From Streptomyces ambofaciens ATCC 23877 (lineage in GTDB: Bacteria; Actinomycetota; Actinomycetes; Streptomycetales; Streptomycetaceae), in NCBI RefSeq assembly GCF_001267885.1, contig NZ_CP012382.1, forward strand, positions 3,645,001 through 3,709,000: a stretch of 64,000 bases of DNA, written 5' to 3'. Within the stretch, counting starts at the first letter, position 1, and each line of letters opens with the position of its first letter. The notes under the pieces were generated by a model that saw only the letters and a list, made by a program, of their open reading frames with translations, searched no databases and was not told the origin of the DNA. The translations under genes and the position numbers were made by a program. Below are positions 26,221-34,091 of the stretch, one piece after another.

Positions 26221-29200
26221 GTGGGATTCCTGGACCGGCTGCGAGGCCGTCGCGACGGGCCGCGGGACGGTGCCGGCGGGAGCACGCCTCCCGCCGTGCC
26301 CACCGGCTCGGCCACGGGCGGCGGCCCGGTGGGCACGGCGAGTGCGGCGAGTACGGCAAGTACGGCGGACGCGTCGCGTACGGCGGGTACGGCGGCGGGG
26401 GTGCCGCGTACGGCGGACGGTGCGTCTCGTACGGACGGTGCGTCTCGTACGGACGGTGCCTCGCGTACGACCGAGCCCGCGCCCGTGGCCGTCGCCGCCT
26501 GGACGGGCCTGCCGCCGATCCAGCGGGCGACGGGGAACGCGCGCACGGGAGTCGCGGACGCCGGGTTCGGCGGCCGGCTGCCGACGTGGCAGAACCCGTC
26601 GTTCACGGGGGCGCCGTCCCCCGCGGTACTGAACCCGGCGGCGGGCAGCGGCATGCTGTCCGGCGCGTTCACCGAGCCGGCCCGGCCGGGGGCGGGGCTC
26701 CAGGGTCCCGCTCCGTCGCAGCCGTCGGCATCACCGGCGGGCACGGCCCCGGTGCAGCGGATGCCGGTCGCGCCGCTGCGGGCGCTACCCGCGACGGCCC
26801 CGTCCGCGCCCTCGGGCCCCGTGCGGGGCACGGGTGCGGGACCGGCCGCCTCACCTGCGACGGCGCCCTCGGGCGCGTCGCTCCCGGCGTCCACGGCACC
26901 GGCCCCGCCGGTCCGACGGACGCGTCCCACCGATCCGGCCTCGTCCGACGCACCGGCGAGCGCGCCCACCCGGGCCGCCCGTGGGATCCGCGTGTCACCG
27001 GTGCCGTCCGCCGCGCCCCGCCCCCGGCACCCCCTGACCCAGGCCCCCTCCGGGTCGGCGGCCGTGCAGCGCCGGTCCCTGCCCGCGAGCCGCCGGACCA
27101 CGAACGCCCCTTCGGGCCCCCCGGGAACGGCACCGTCGTCGGCGGACGGTGACCGAGGAGACCCCGGCGCGGCCCCGGGCCCGGCCTCCTCCCCGGCACG
27201 CCCGTCCGGCGCCGGGGCGACCACACCCACGGCGCCGAACGGCGCCACGGCCACCGGTGCGCCGGTACGGGGAGCGGAGCGGCCGCAGGGCAACCCGCCG
27301 GCCGGCACCGGCACCCCGACGGCGACCGCACCCGGCGGCGACGCCACGGCCGGCCTGCCCGTACAGCGCGCGGTGCCACGCCCCGGCCCCGGCCCGCGAC
27401 CCGCCGACCGGCGCCCCGAGCCCGCGGCCACGCCCACCGCCCCCGCCCGCGGCACGGCACCCACCCCCGCCACCAGCGCCAACGGCACGGCAGCCGCACC
27501 CGTACAGCGCGCCACACCACGGCCCGGCCCCGCACCGACCACCACCGCACGGCACACCGCCCCGGCGCCGGCACCCGCCACGCCCGGCGACAGCTCGCCG
27601 ACCGGCACCCCCGTACAGCGCGCGAGGGCGCGGACCGGCCCCGCACCGACCACCACCCCGGCTCCCGCACCCGCCACGCCCGGCAACGGCACGACAGCAG
27701 GGGCCCCACCGCAGCGGTCGGTACCCGGCGCCGCCCCGGTCGCCGGTACCGAACCCGTCAAGGGCGGCCGCACGCCCTCGCCGGACGCAGGCAGGCCGGT
27801 ACAGCGCGCCGTACAACAGCCCGGCACCACCGCGGCCGACGGCGGCGCCATCCGGCCGGACCGTTCCACGCCTACCGCCAACCGGACCACGCCCGCACCC
27901 GGCGCCGACACACCGGTGCAGCGTGCCGCGGCCGGGCCCGACCCCCACCGGAGCGGCGCGAGCAGCCGCCGTCCGGCACACCCGGCGGTACCCCCGTCGT
28001 CCCCCGAGACGCCTCGCAGCGCCTCCACGCCCGACGTCGCCTCCGCCACCGGCCGTTCGGCCACCGCGGCCCACGGTGCGTCCGGCGTTCTCCCGGTCCA
28101 GCGTGCGGCGGCACGGCCCACCCCCGGCACGCCCACGTCCGGCACCGGCACCGCGCGCGCCGGCCGCGCTCCGGCGGCGTCGTCATCGCGTCCGCCCCAG
28201 TCGCCGTCGTCGTCTCAGTCGCCGTCTCAGTCACCGTCACCGTCTCAGTCACCGTCACCGTCGTCGTCTCCGTCGGGAGCCACCCCGCCCGCCGGCCGAC
28301 CGGCCGGCGAGCGTGCGACGGGCGGCACCCCGGCCCCACGCGTCATGCCTCCGCGCGACCACCCCTCCGCCACCGGCCCCACACCGGCCGCACCCGCCCG
28401 CACCTCGACGCCGGGCACCCCGAGCACCCCGAGCACCCCTGGCACCCCTGGCACCCCGGTCCAGCGATCGGCCCCTCCGCCCGACCGCTCCACCGCGGCC
28501 CCCGGGAAGCGCGACGCAGGCCGCGCCGACACGGCACCCCACGACTCCGCCCCCCGGGCCGGCGCCACGCCCGGCTCCCCGCCCCGACCGGCGTCCACGA
28601 TCCCGCCGGTGCAGCGAGCGGCGATCCGCACCCACCCGACTTCGGCCCCGGGCAACGGCGCGGCCACGCCCCCGGCCTCCCGGCCACCGACCGGCAACAC
28701 CCTGCCGTCGGGCAGCGCCACAGGCCTGCCGTCAAGCAGCCCCGCGGGCGGGGGAAGCGCCCCCGGCATCACCCCGTCCCGCGGCCCGCACGACACGTCC
28801 GAGCCGCCGCGCCCCGCCTCACCTCCCGCCTCCCCCGGCCGCCCGCTCGGCCCGACCGGCGCTCTGCCCCCCGTCCAGCGGCAGGCGACGCCCCTCGACC
28901 GAGCGAAGCCCCCACGCCCCGCACAGCCCGCACCCCCCGCCCCGGCCGCCCACGCCCGAACCACGCCCACCCCGCTGACCCCCGCCCCCGCACCGCCCCC
29001 GCCCACCGGCCCCTCCGCCACCGCCTCGCGCACGACTCCGCCCCCGGTGCAGCGCAGCGTCTCGGCGCCCCGGACGGCCCCGGCACCAAAGGCGCCCACC
29101 CCCGAACCCCCCGCCGCCCACCGCGACGCACCCGCCACCGAACCCTCCGCGACCCCCACCGTCGAACCCTCCGCCGCCCGCCTCGCCGCCCCCACCGGCA

Positions 29201-30366
29201 CCGGCGCGGGACCGGTCGCCGTTCCCCCCGCCCGGCCCGGAGCCGGGAAGCCGGCCGCCACCGGCCCCGCACGACCGGTGCAGCGCAGCGTCTCGGCGCC
29301 CCGCCCGGGGCTCGGCGGCCCCATGGCGTCCAGGCCCGCCACCGCCGTACGGCCGCCCGCGGCCCCCGCTGCCGTCCCGCCCGCGCACCCGGCCCCCGGC
29401 CCGGCACCGTCGGCCCCCTCCTCCCCGGCACCGTCGCCCCTCTCCTCCCCGGCGCCGCGGCGCTCTCCCCTGGGCGCTCCCCTCCCCGCCCCGCCGGCCG
29501 ACGCCACGTCCCTCACCGCGCGGTCGTCGGCAGCCCCGCCGGCCTCCGGCACCGGCCGCGTCCAGGGCCGTTCACCGTTGCCGCCGGTCCAGCGGGCCAC
29601 CGCCCCGGCCGGCCCGGCCCCGGTCTCGGCCCCCGCCCCCGCGGCTCCGGTTCCACCCCCCCCCCCCCCCCCCCCCGCCGTACCCGCCGTACCCGTACCG
29701 GGGTTCCCGGCGGGTCCCGCGCCCACGACCACCCCGCACCGGCCCGAACCGCCCGTCCAGCGCTCCGCCCGGCCCGCCCCCGCCCAGGCCGTACCCCTGC
29801 GCCGGCCCGCCCCCACCGGTGCCGCCGCCTCCAGGACCCCGCTCCCCGTGGCCCCCCTCGCGCCACCCGCGCCGTCACCGTCCGGTACGCCGCACCACCC
29901 GGTCGTCGCACCGGCAGCACCGGCAGCGCCGACGGCTCCGGCGGCGGACACCGGCGCCCCCTCGACGCCCGCCGTCCAGCGCCTCTTCGGCCGTCACCGC
30001 ACCACGGGCGCCCTCGCCGCCGCGGCGTCGGTCGCCGTGTCCGAGACCCTGGGCCGCCTGCAGACCCCGCCACCCCGGCACACCCCGGCCGAACCGCCGC
30101 CCCCCTACGCTCCGTCGGGGCCCGGGAGCGCCGTACCGCCCGGCGGCCCGCCCCCGTCGTCGACGCACGTCGCCTCCCCCGCGCAGGAGGACCCACCCCC
30201 GGCGTTCACGGCGGTCCCGGCCGGCGGTTTCGACCCGCGCGAACTCTCCGAGTTCCAGCTGGACGAACTGGTGCACCGCATCATCGGCCGCGTCACCCGC
30301 CACGTCCGCACCGAACTGCGCATGGACCGCGAACGGATCGGCAGGCTCCGCGACCCCCGCCACTGA
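26221..30366 (+). CDS. Giant Pro/Ala/Thr-rich CIS protein with repeated VQR motifs
   Basis: A protein of 1381 aa from GTG 26221. Almost the whole length is low complexity (Pro, Ala, Thr, Ser, Gly). It is punctuated by about 18 copies of a [P/A]-[V/I/P]-Q-R motif (PVQRA, PVQRS, AVQRL) every 30-120 residues, usually followed by Ala/Ser and a basic residue. Only the last 45 residues look folded: FQLDELVHRIIGRVTRHVRT then a basic helix. Position and size suggest a tape-measure, scaffold or cargo role, but no domain proves it. Similar VQR motifs occur in eCIS-linked DUF4157 proteins. A 21-C run (29656-29676) lies inside it. Confidence 0.78.
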   Translation: MGFLDRLRGRRDGPRDGAGGSTPPAVPTGSATGGGPVGTASAASTASTADASRTAGTAAGVPRTADGASRTDGASRTDGASRTTEPAPVAVAAWTGLPPIQRATGNARTGVADAGFGGRLPTWQNPSFTGAPSPAVLNPAAGSGMLSGAFTEPARPGAGLQGPAPSQPSASPAGTAPVQRMPVAPLRALPATAPSAPSGPVRGTGAGPAASPATAPSGASLPASTAPAPPVRRTRPTDPASSDAPASAPTRAARGIRVSPVPSAAPRPRHPLTQAPSGSAAVQRRSLPASRRTTNAPSGPPGTAPSSADGDRGDPGAAPGPASSPARPSGAGATTPTAPNGATATGAPVRGAERPQGNPPAGTGTPTATAPGGDATAGLPVQRAVPRPGPGPRPADRRPEPAATPTAPARGTAPTPATSANGTAAAPVQRATPRPGPAPTTTARHTAPAPAPATPGDSSPTGTPVQRARARTGPAPTTTPAPAPATPGNGTTAGAPPQRSVPGAAPVAGTEPVKGGRTPSPDAGRPVQRAVQQPGTTAADGGAIRPDRSTPTANRTTPAPGADTPVQRAAAGPDPHRSGASSRRPAHPAVPPSSPETPRSASTPDVASATGRSATAAHGASGVLPVQRAAARPTPGTPTSGTGTARAGRAPAASSSRPPQSPSSSQSPSQSPSPSQSPSPSSSPSGATPPAGRPAGERATGGTPAPRVMPPRDHPSATGPTPAAPARTSTPGTPSTPSTPGTPGTPVQRSAPPPDRSTAAPGKRDAGRADTAPHDSAPRAGATPGSPPRPASTIPPVQRAAIRTHPTSAPGNGAATPPASRPPTGNTLPSGSATGLPSSSPAGGGSAPGITPSRGPHDTSEPPRPASPPASPGRPLGPTGALPPVQRQATPLDRAKPPRPAQPAPPAPAAHARTTPTPLTPAPAPPPPTGPSATASRTTPPPVQRSVSAPRTAPAPKAPTPEPPAAHRDAPATEPSATPTVEPSAARLAAPTGTGAGPVAVPPARPGAGKPAATGPARPVQRSVSAPRPGLGGPMASRPATAVRPPAAPAAVPPAHPAPGPAPSAPSSPAPSPLSSPAPRRSPLGAPLPAPPADATSLTARSSAAPPASGTGRVQGRSPLPPVQRATAPAGPAPVSAPAPAAPVPPPPPPPPAVPAVPVPGFPAGPAPTTTPHRPEPPVQRSARPAPAQAVPLRRPAPTGAAASRTPLPVAPLAPPAPSPSGTPHHPVVAPAAPAAPTAPAADTGAPSTPAVQRLFGRHRTTGALAAAASVAVSETLGRLQTPPPRHTPAEPPPPYAPSGPGSAVPPGGPPPSSTHVASPAQEDPPPAFTAVPAGGFDPRELSEFQLDELVHRIIGRVTRHVRTELRMDRERIGRLRDPRH
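28192..28272 (+). repeat. Hexamer-like microsatellite encoding Ser-Pro-Ser-Gln
   Basis: Repeats of TCACCGTC/TCGTCTCAG-type units encode a (S/P/Q)n tract (QSPSSSQSPSQSPSPSQSPS). This is a local change from the Ala/Thr-Pro composition of the rest of the VQR protein. Confidence 0.75.
29656..29676 (+). repeat. 21-nt homopolymeric C tract within the VQR gene
   Basis: An uninterrupted run of 21 cytosines encodes seven of eight consecutive prolines. Homopolymers of this length are rare in coding DNA and prone to slipped-strand indels. The +1-shifted frame stays open from here into and through the downstream tube-like gene to 30913. Confidence 0.9.
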
Positions 30367-30428
30367 CCGGCCTCCCCCGGCCCGCACTCCGCGCACCCCG
30401 CCCGCCCCCGACCCGACCGCTTCACGCG

Positions 30429-30473
30429 ACACCTGCCATACCTGCGACACCTGCGACACCTGCCACACCCGAC
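30429..30473 (+). repeat. 9-bp tandem repeats ahead of the second tube-like gene
   Basis: Imperfect copies of ACACCTGC(G/C) occur in tandem (five units) in the 124-bp spacer before the gene at 30491. They fall just upstream of its ribosome site and may be a remnant of local duplication. Confidence 0.75.
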
Positions 30474-30490
30474 AGAAAGGCCCACCTCCG

Positions 30491-30913
30491 ATGCCCCGCC
30501 AGGACCCGGGCTCCACGATCTGGTTCACCCTCACCATCGACGGCGAGAGCCTCGGCTACTGGAACGGGTGCGAAGGCCTGTCGTCCCAGGTGGAGATCGA
30601 GCAGCGCCAGGAGGGCGGCAACAACGGGTTCGTGTGGCAACTGCCCACCCGTGTCTCCTTCTCCACCATCCGGCTGACCCGCCCCCTCACCCCGGACACG
30701 ACCAAGGTCGCCAAGTGGATCTCCTCCGTCCAGACGGGGATCAACCGGCCGACCGCGCAGATCTCCGCCCTGCGCGCGGACGGCTCACTGGTCGCCCGCT
30801 GGGGGCTCATCGACGTGCTGCCCGTCAGCTGGCAGGGCCCCAGCCTCGACCCCGGCAACCCGGCCGTGGCCAACGAGGTACTGGAGATCACCCACCACGG
30901 CTTCACCGACTGA
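30491..30913 (+). CDS. Second CIS tube-like protein (gp19 family)
   Basis: A protein of 140 aa. It has the tail-tube family pattern: WFTLTIDGESLGYWNGCEGL, VEIEQRQEGGNNGFVWQLP, TTKVAKWISSV, and a final strand NEVLEITHHGFTD. CIS loci often encode two or three tube paralogues. The one next to the LysM and spike genes usually forms the baseplate-proximal ring linking tube to spike (Afp5-like). It starts at ATG 30491 after GAAAGGCCCACCTCCG. Its frame is continuous upstream with the +1 frame of the VQR gene. Confidence 0.9.
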   Translation: MPRQDPGSTIWFTLTIDGESLGYWNGCEGLSSQVEIEQRQEGGNNGFVWQLPTRVSFSTIRLTRPLTPDTTKVAKWISSVQTGINRPTAQISALRADGSLVARWGLIDVLPVSWQGPSLDPGNPAVANEVLEITHHGFTD

Positions 30914-30941
30914 CGGCGCCGCGGAGCAGAGAGGAAGACCC

Positions 30942-31664
30942 ATGGCAAAGAGCGGCAAGGGCGCCGGCAAGAGCCTCGTACGCGCCAACCTCGCCATTCA
31001 CGAACCCCCCACCGGCACGACCACCACACCCGGTGCGCTGATGCGCACCTTCGGCTTCGAGTTCAACCCGGCCCAGCTCTCCCTCACCCAGCGGACCCAG
31101 TGGAAGGCGACGCCGACGGCGGCCGTGCGCAAGGCCGCGAAGCCGCAGTTCATGGGCGCCGAGCCGCGGGAGATGACCCTGGAGATCTTCCTGGACTCCT
31201 CCACCAGGCCGGGCGGCAACACGGTGCTGAAGAAGGTCGAGTCGCTGCTGCGCTGCTGCGAGGTGACCGCCAAGAGCCTCGCCGCCGACCAGCCGTCACC
31301 GCCCTGGGTGGTCTTCGAGTGGGGTTCCTTCTCCACGGCCCGGTTCACCGCGTACGTCGCCTCCGTCGAGGCCTCGTACACCCTCTTCGGCACCACCGGT
31401 ATCCCCATCCGCGCCACCTGCCAGGTGCACCTGGTCGAGATCCCCGGCCCGACCCGGGGGCAGAACCCGACCTCGGGCGCACTCACCGCCCAGCGGGTGC
31501 ACCGGGTCGTCGCCGGGGACTCGCTCCAGTCGCTGGCCTGGCGCGAGTACGGCAGCGCGGGCGCGTGGCGGGCGATCGCCGAGGCCAACGGCATCGACGA
31601 CCCCGCGCGCCTGCCGACCGGCACCGAACTCATGCTGCCCGCCGCCGAGGAGGTGCCGCACTGA
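30942..31664 (+). CDS. CIS baseplate/tube-adaptor protein with LysM domain (Afp7-like)
   Basis: A protein of 240 aa, RBS AGAGAGGAAG. Residues 1-180 are the CIS tube-adaptor domain (TFGFEFNPAQLSLTQRTQWK, EPREMTLEIFLDSSTRPGG). The C-terminal 50 residues are a LysM domain: HRVVAGDSLQSLAWREYG, AWRAIAEANGIDDPARLPTG. In phages and Afp/PVC the LysM protein bridges the tube and the spike at the baseplate hub. Its TGA overlaps the ATG of the VgrG-like gene by one base. Confidence 0.93.
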   Translation: MAKSGKGAGKSLVRANLAIHEPPTGTTTTPGALMRTFGFEFNPAQLSLTQRTQWKATPTAAVRKAAKPQFMGAEPREMTLEIFLDSSTRPGGNTVLKKVESLLRCCEVTAKSLAADQPSPPWVVFEWGSFSTARFTAYVASVEASYTLFGTTGIPIRATCQVHLVEIPGPTRGQNPTSGALTAQRVHRVVAGDSLQSLAWREYGSAGAWRAIAEANGIDDPARLPTGTELMLPAAEEVPH

Positions 31665-33598
31665 TGGTGCGCCCCGCGTTCTCCAGCATCGTCCAGGTCC
31701 GGATCGGCGCCGCGAAGCTGCCCGACGACATCGCCCTGATGCTCGTCGACGGCTGGGTCGACCAGGGCATCGGCGTGCCCGCCGCCTTCCGCATCACCTT
31801 CCGCGACCCCGACCACCTGGTCCTCGGCAAGCTGAACGTGCAGTTCGGCACCCGGGTGGTCATCACCCCGGTCGCCGACGGCCAGGGCGTCGGCAAGCCC
31901 CTGCTGACCGGCGAGGTCACCGCCATGGAGGCCGACTACGACGGCACCGGCAGCTACACCGTGATCCGCGGCTACGACTTCGGGCACCGCATGATGCGCC
32001 AGCGCCGCGTGGCCGCCTACCGCAACCAGAAGGCCTCCGACATCGCCCGCCGGCTCGCCGCCATGGACGGCGTGTCCATCGGCCGGATCGAGCCGACGAA
32101 GGGCGCCTACGGGTTCATCAGCCAGTCGAACGTCACCGACTGGGACTTCCTCGCCCGGCTCGCCGACGAGAACAACATGGTGATGTCGGTGGACGCCAAG
32201 GGGAAGTTCCGGTTCGTCACGCCGACCCCTTCCGCCGGAGCGCCCTCCCCGAAGACGGACGGCGACCAGAGCGCCTTCGTCCTCCAGGCCCGGCACGACA
32301 TCATGCGGCTGCGGGCCGCGGTGACCGCCGCCGACCAGACCGGCAAGGTCGAGTCGCGCGGCTGGAACGTCACCACCAAGAAGAAGATCACCGAGGTCGC
32401 GCCCGCCACGACCGACCCGGGCATCACCATCGGCTCCACCCCGGGCGAGGCCGCCGGCAAGTTCAAGGCCGCCAAGCTCGTCGAGACCGCCACCCCCTAC
32501 GACCGCCAGGACGAGGTCCGGCACGCCGCGCGGTCCCTCGCCGCCGACGTCACGTCCTCCTTCGCCGAACTGGAGATCGCGGTGAAGGGCAGCCCCGACC
32601 TGCGGCCCGGCGTACCCGTGGCGCTCAGCGACGTCGGCAAGCCCTTCGAGGGCAAGTACACCGTCACCTCGGTACGCCACCACTTCGGCGACAGCGAGCC
32701 CTACCAGTCCTGGATCACCGTCAGCGGACGCCAGTGGCGCTCCCTGTACGGGCTCGCCTCGGGCGGCGGCGGCGCGGACCCGGCGAGCGCGGCGCGGCTG
32801 CCCGGCGTCGCCAACGCCCTCGTCACCGACGTGCAGGACCCGCTGAAACAGGGCCGGGTCAAGCTCCAGTTCCCGTGGCTGGACGACACCTACGTCAGCG
32901 ACTGGACGCGCAGCGTGCAGATGGGCGGCGTGGGCGGCGGCGGGGTCTTCCCGATGGACGTCGGCGACGAGGTGCTGGTCGCCTTCGACCGGGGGGCACT
33001 GGACCACCCGTTCGTCATCGGCGGGCTCTACAACGGCCGGGACCTGCCGACCAGGGTCGATGTCCCGCTGCACGACGGCCTGAAGAAGAAGGCCGTCCGG
33101 CACACCCTGTCCGACCGGCAGGGCAACCGCGTCGACCTGCTCAGCCAGCGCACCGGCGGGCGCAAGCAGGGGGTCCGCATCGCCAGCGGCAACGACAAGC
33201 TCACCATCAACCTCGACCGCACCAAGACCGAGATCACCATCGACAGCGCGGGCACGGTCAGCATCACCGGCAGCCGCTCGGTGTCGGTGGAGGCGGGCAC
33301 CAGCCTGTCGCTCAGCGCCGGGCGCTCCCTGACCATCAAGAGCGGCGGCCCGCTCACCCTCCAGGGCGGCAGCGTGATCAACATGCGCAGCGCGGGCCAG
33401 ATCGGCGTGAACGCGGGAGGCGCCCTGAACCTGGCGGCGGGCGCCGCCGCGAGCCTGACCAGCGGGGCGGCCACGAACATCACCGGCGGCGCCAGCCTTC
33501 AGCTCAACTCCGCCACGACGCGGGTCGTGGGAGCGAGCTTCTCGGTCCTGTCCCCGTCGTTCAAGGTCATGACGATCCCCGTGCCCGGTGCCTCATGA
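31664..33598 (+). CDS. CIS spike protein, VgrG/gp5-gp27-like (Afp8)
   Basis: A protein of 644 aa. Residues 1-370 form the gp27-like hub (DIALMLVDGWVDQGIGVPAA, YTVIRGYDFGHRMMRQRR). Around 380-480 is the gp5 OB-fold (GVANALVTDVQDPLKQGRVK, GDEVLVAFDRG). The C-terminal 150 residues form a repetitive beta-helix (SITGSRSVSVEAGTSLSLSA). It trimerises to form the membrane-piercing spike base. ATG 31664 was chosen because it shares a base with the previous stop and the hub domain begins there. A longer frame upstream is antiparallel noise. No separate PAAR tip gene is visible in the locus. Confidence 0.94.
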   Translation: MVRPAFSSIVQVRIGAAKLPDDIALMLVDGWVDQGIGVPAAFRITFRDPDHLVLGKLNVQFGTRVVITPVADGQGVGKPLLTGEVTAMEADYDGTGSYTVIRGYDFGHRMMRQRRVAAYRNQKASDIARRLAAMDGVSIGRIEPTKGAYGFISQSNVTDWDFLARLADENNMVMSVDAKGKFRFVTPTPSAGAPSPKTDGDQSAFVLQARHDIMRLRAAVTAADQTGKVESRGWNVTTKKKITEVAPATTDPGITIGSTPGEAAGKFKAAKLVETATPYDRQDEVRHAARSLAADVTSSFAELEIAVKGSPDLRPGVPVALSDVGKPFEGKYTVTSVRHHFGDSEPYQSWITVSGRQWRSLYGLASGGGGADPASAARLPGVANALVTDVQDPLKQGRVKLQFPWLDDTYVSDWTRSVQMGGVGGGGVFPMDVGDEVLVAFDRGALDHPFVIGGLYNGRDLPTRVDVPLHDGLKKKAVRHTLSDRQGNRVDLLSQRTGGRKQGVRIASGNDKLTINLDRTKTEITIDSAGTVSITGSRSVSVEAGTSLSLSAGRSLTIKSGGPLTLQGGSVINMRSAGQIGVNAGGALNLAAGAAASLTSGAATNITGGASLQLNSATTRVVGASFSVLSPSFKVMTIPVPGAS

Positions 33599-33629
33599 AC
33601 CGCCCCCGAGGAAGGCAGGAGGCCCCCTG

Positions 33630-34091
33630 ATGGCCGAACAGTTCGTCGGCTCCGGCTGGTCGTTCCCGCTGCGCATCGGGCCCACCGGCGGCATCGCCCT
33701 GGTCAGCGGCGAGCGGGAGATCGAGGAGGCCATGCAGCTGGTGCTGGCCACCGCCCCGGGCGAGCGGCCGATGCGCCCCGAGTTCGGCTGCGCCATCCAC
33801 GACCTGGTCTTCGCCCCGGTCAACGAGCAGACCGCCGGCCGCATCCAGCACGAGGTGTACGCGAGCCTGGACCGCTGGGAGCCGCGCATCGAGGTCCACG
33901 AGGTGGAGGTCACCACCGGCGGCGACCAGAGCGTCCTCTACATCGACGTGCGCTACTCGATCCGCGGCACCAACAACCCGCGCAGCCTGGTCTTCCCGTT
34001 CTACGTCATCCCCTCCCACGACGAGCCGGACCTCACCGAGGGTCCCGCCGGCCCCGCGGGCCTCCCGGGCTCTCCCGAAAGCGATCGCTGA
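33630..34091 (+). CDS. CIS baseplate wedge protein, gp25/GPW-like (Afp9)
   Basis: A protein of 153 aa with an AGGAGG ribosome site. The gp25 pattern is clear: GWSFPLRIGPTGGIALVSGE, REIEEAMQLVLATAPGERPM, RPEFGCAIHDLVFAPVNEQT. The conserved Arg-Pro-x-Phe-Gly lies at about residues 49-53. gp25 anchors the wedge to the hub and nucleates the sheath. The C-terminal 15 residues are a Gly/Pro tail. Its TGA shares a base with the next ATG. Confidence 0.94.
   Translation: MAEQFVGSGWSFPLRIGPTGGIALVSGEREIEEAMQLVLATAPGERPMRPEFGCAIHDLVFAPVNEQTAGRIQHEVYASLDRWEPRIEVHEVEVTTGGDQSVLYIDVRYSIRGTNNPRSLVFPFYVIPSHDEPDLTEGPAGPAGLPGSPESDR

Noticed and set aside
27149..28978. Alternative frame inside the VQR gene
   Set aside because: Arg/Pro-rich overlap frame with no start signal. 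The main frame has the repeated motif. The shifted frame is only of interest after the C21 tract.
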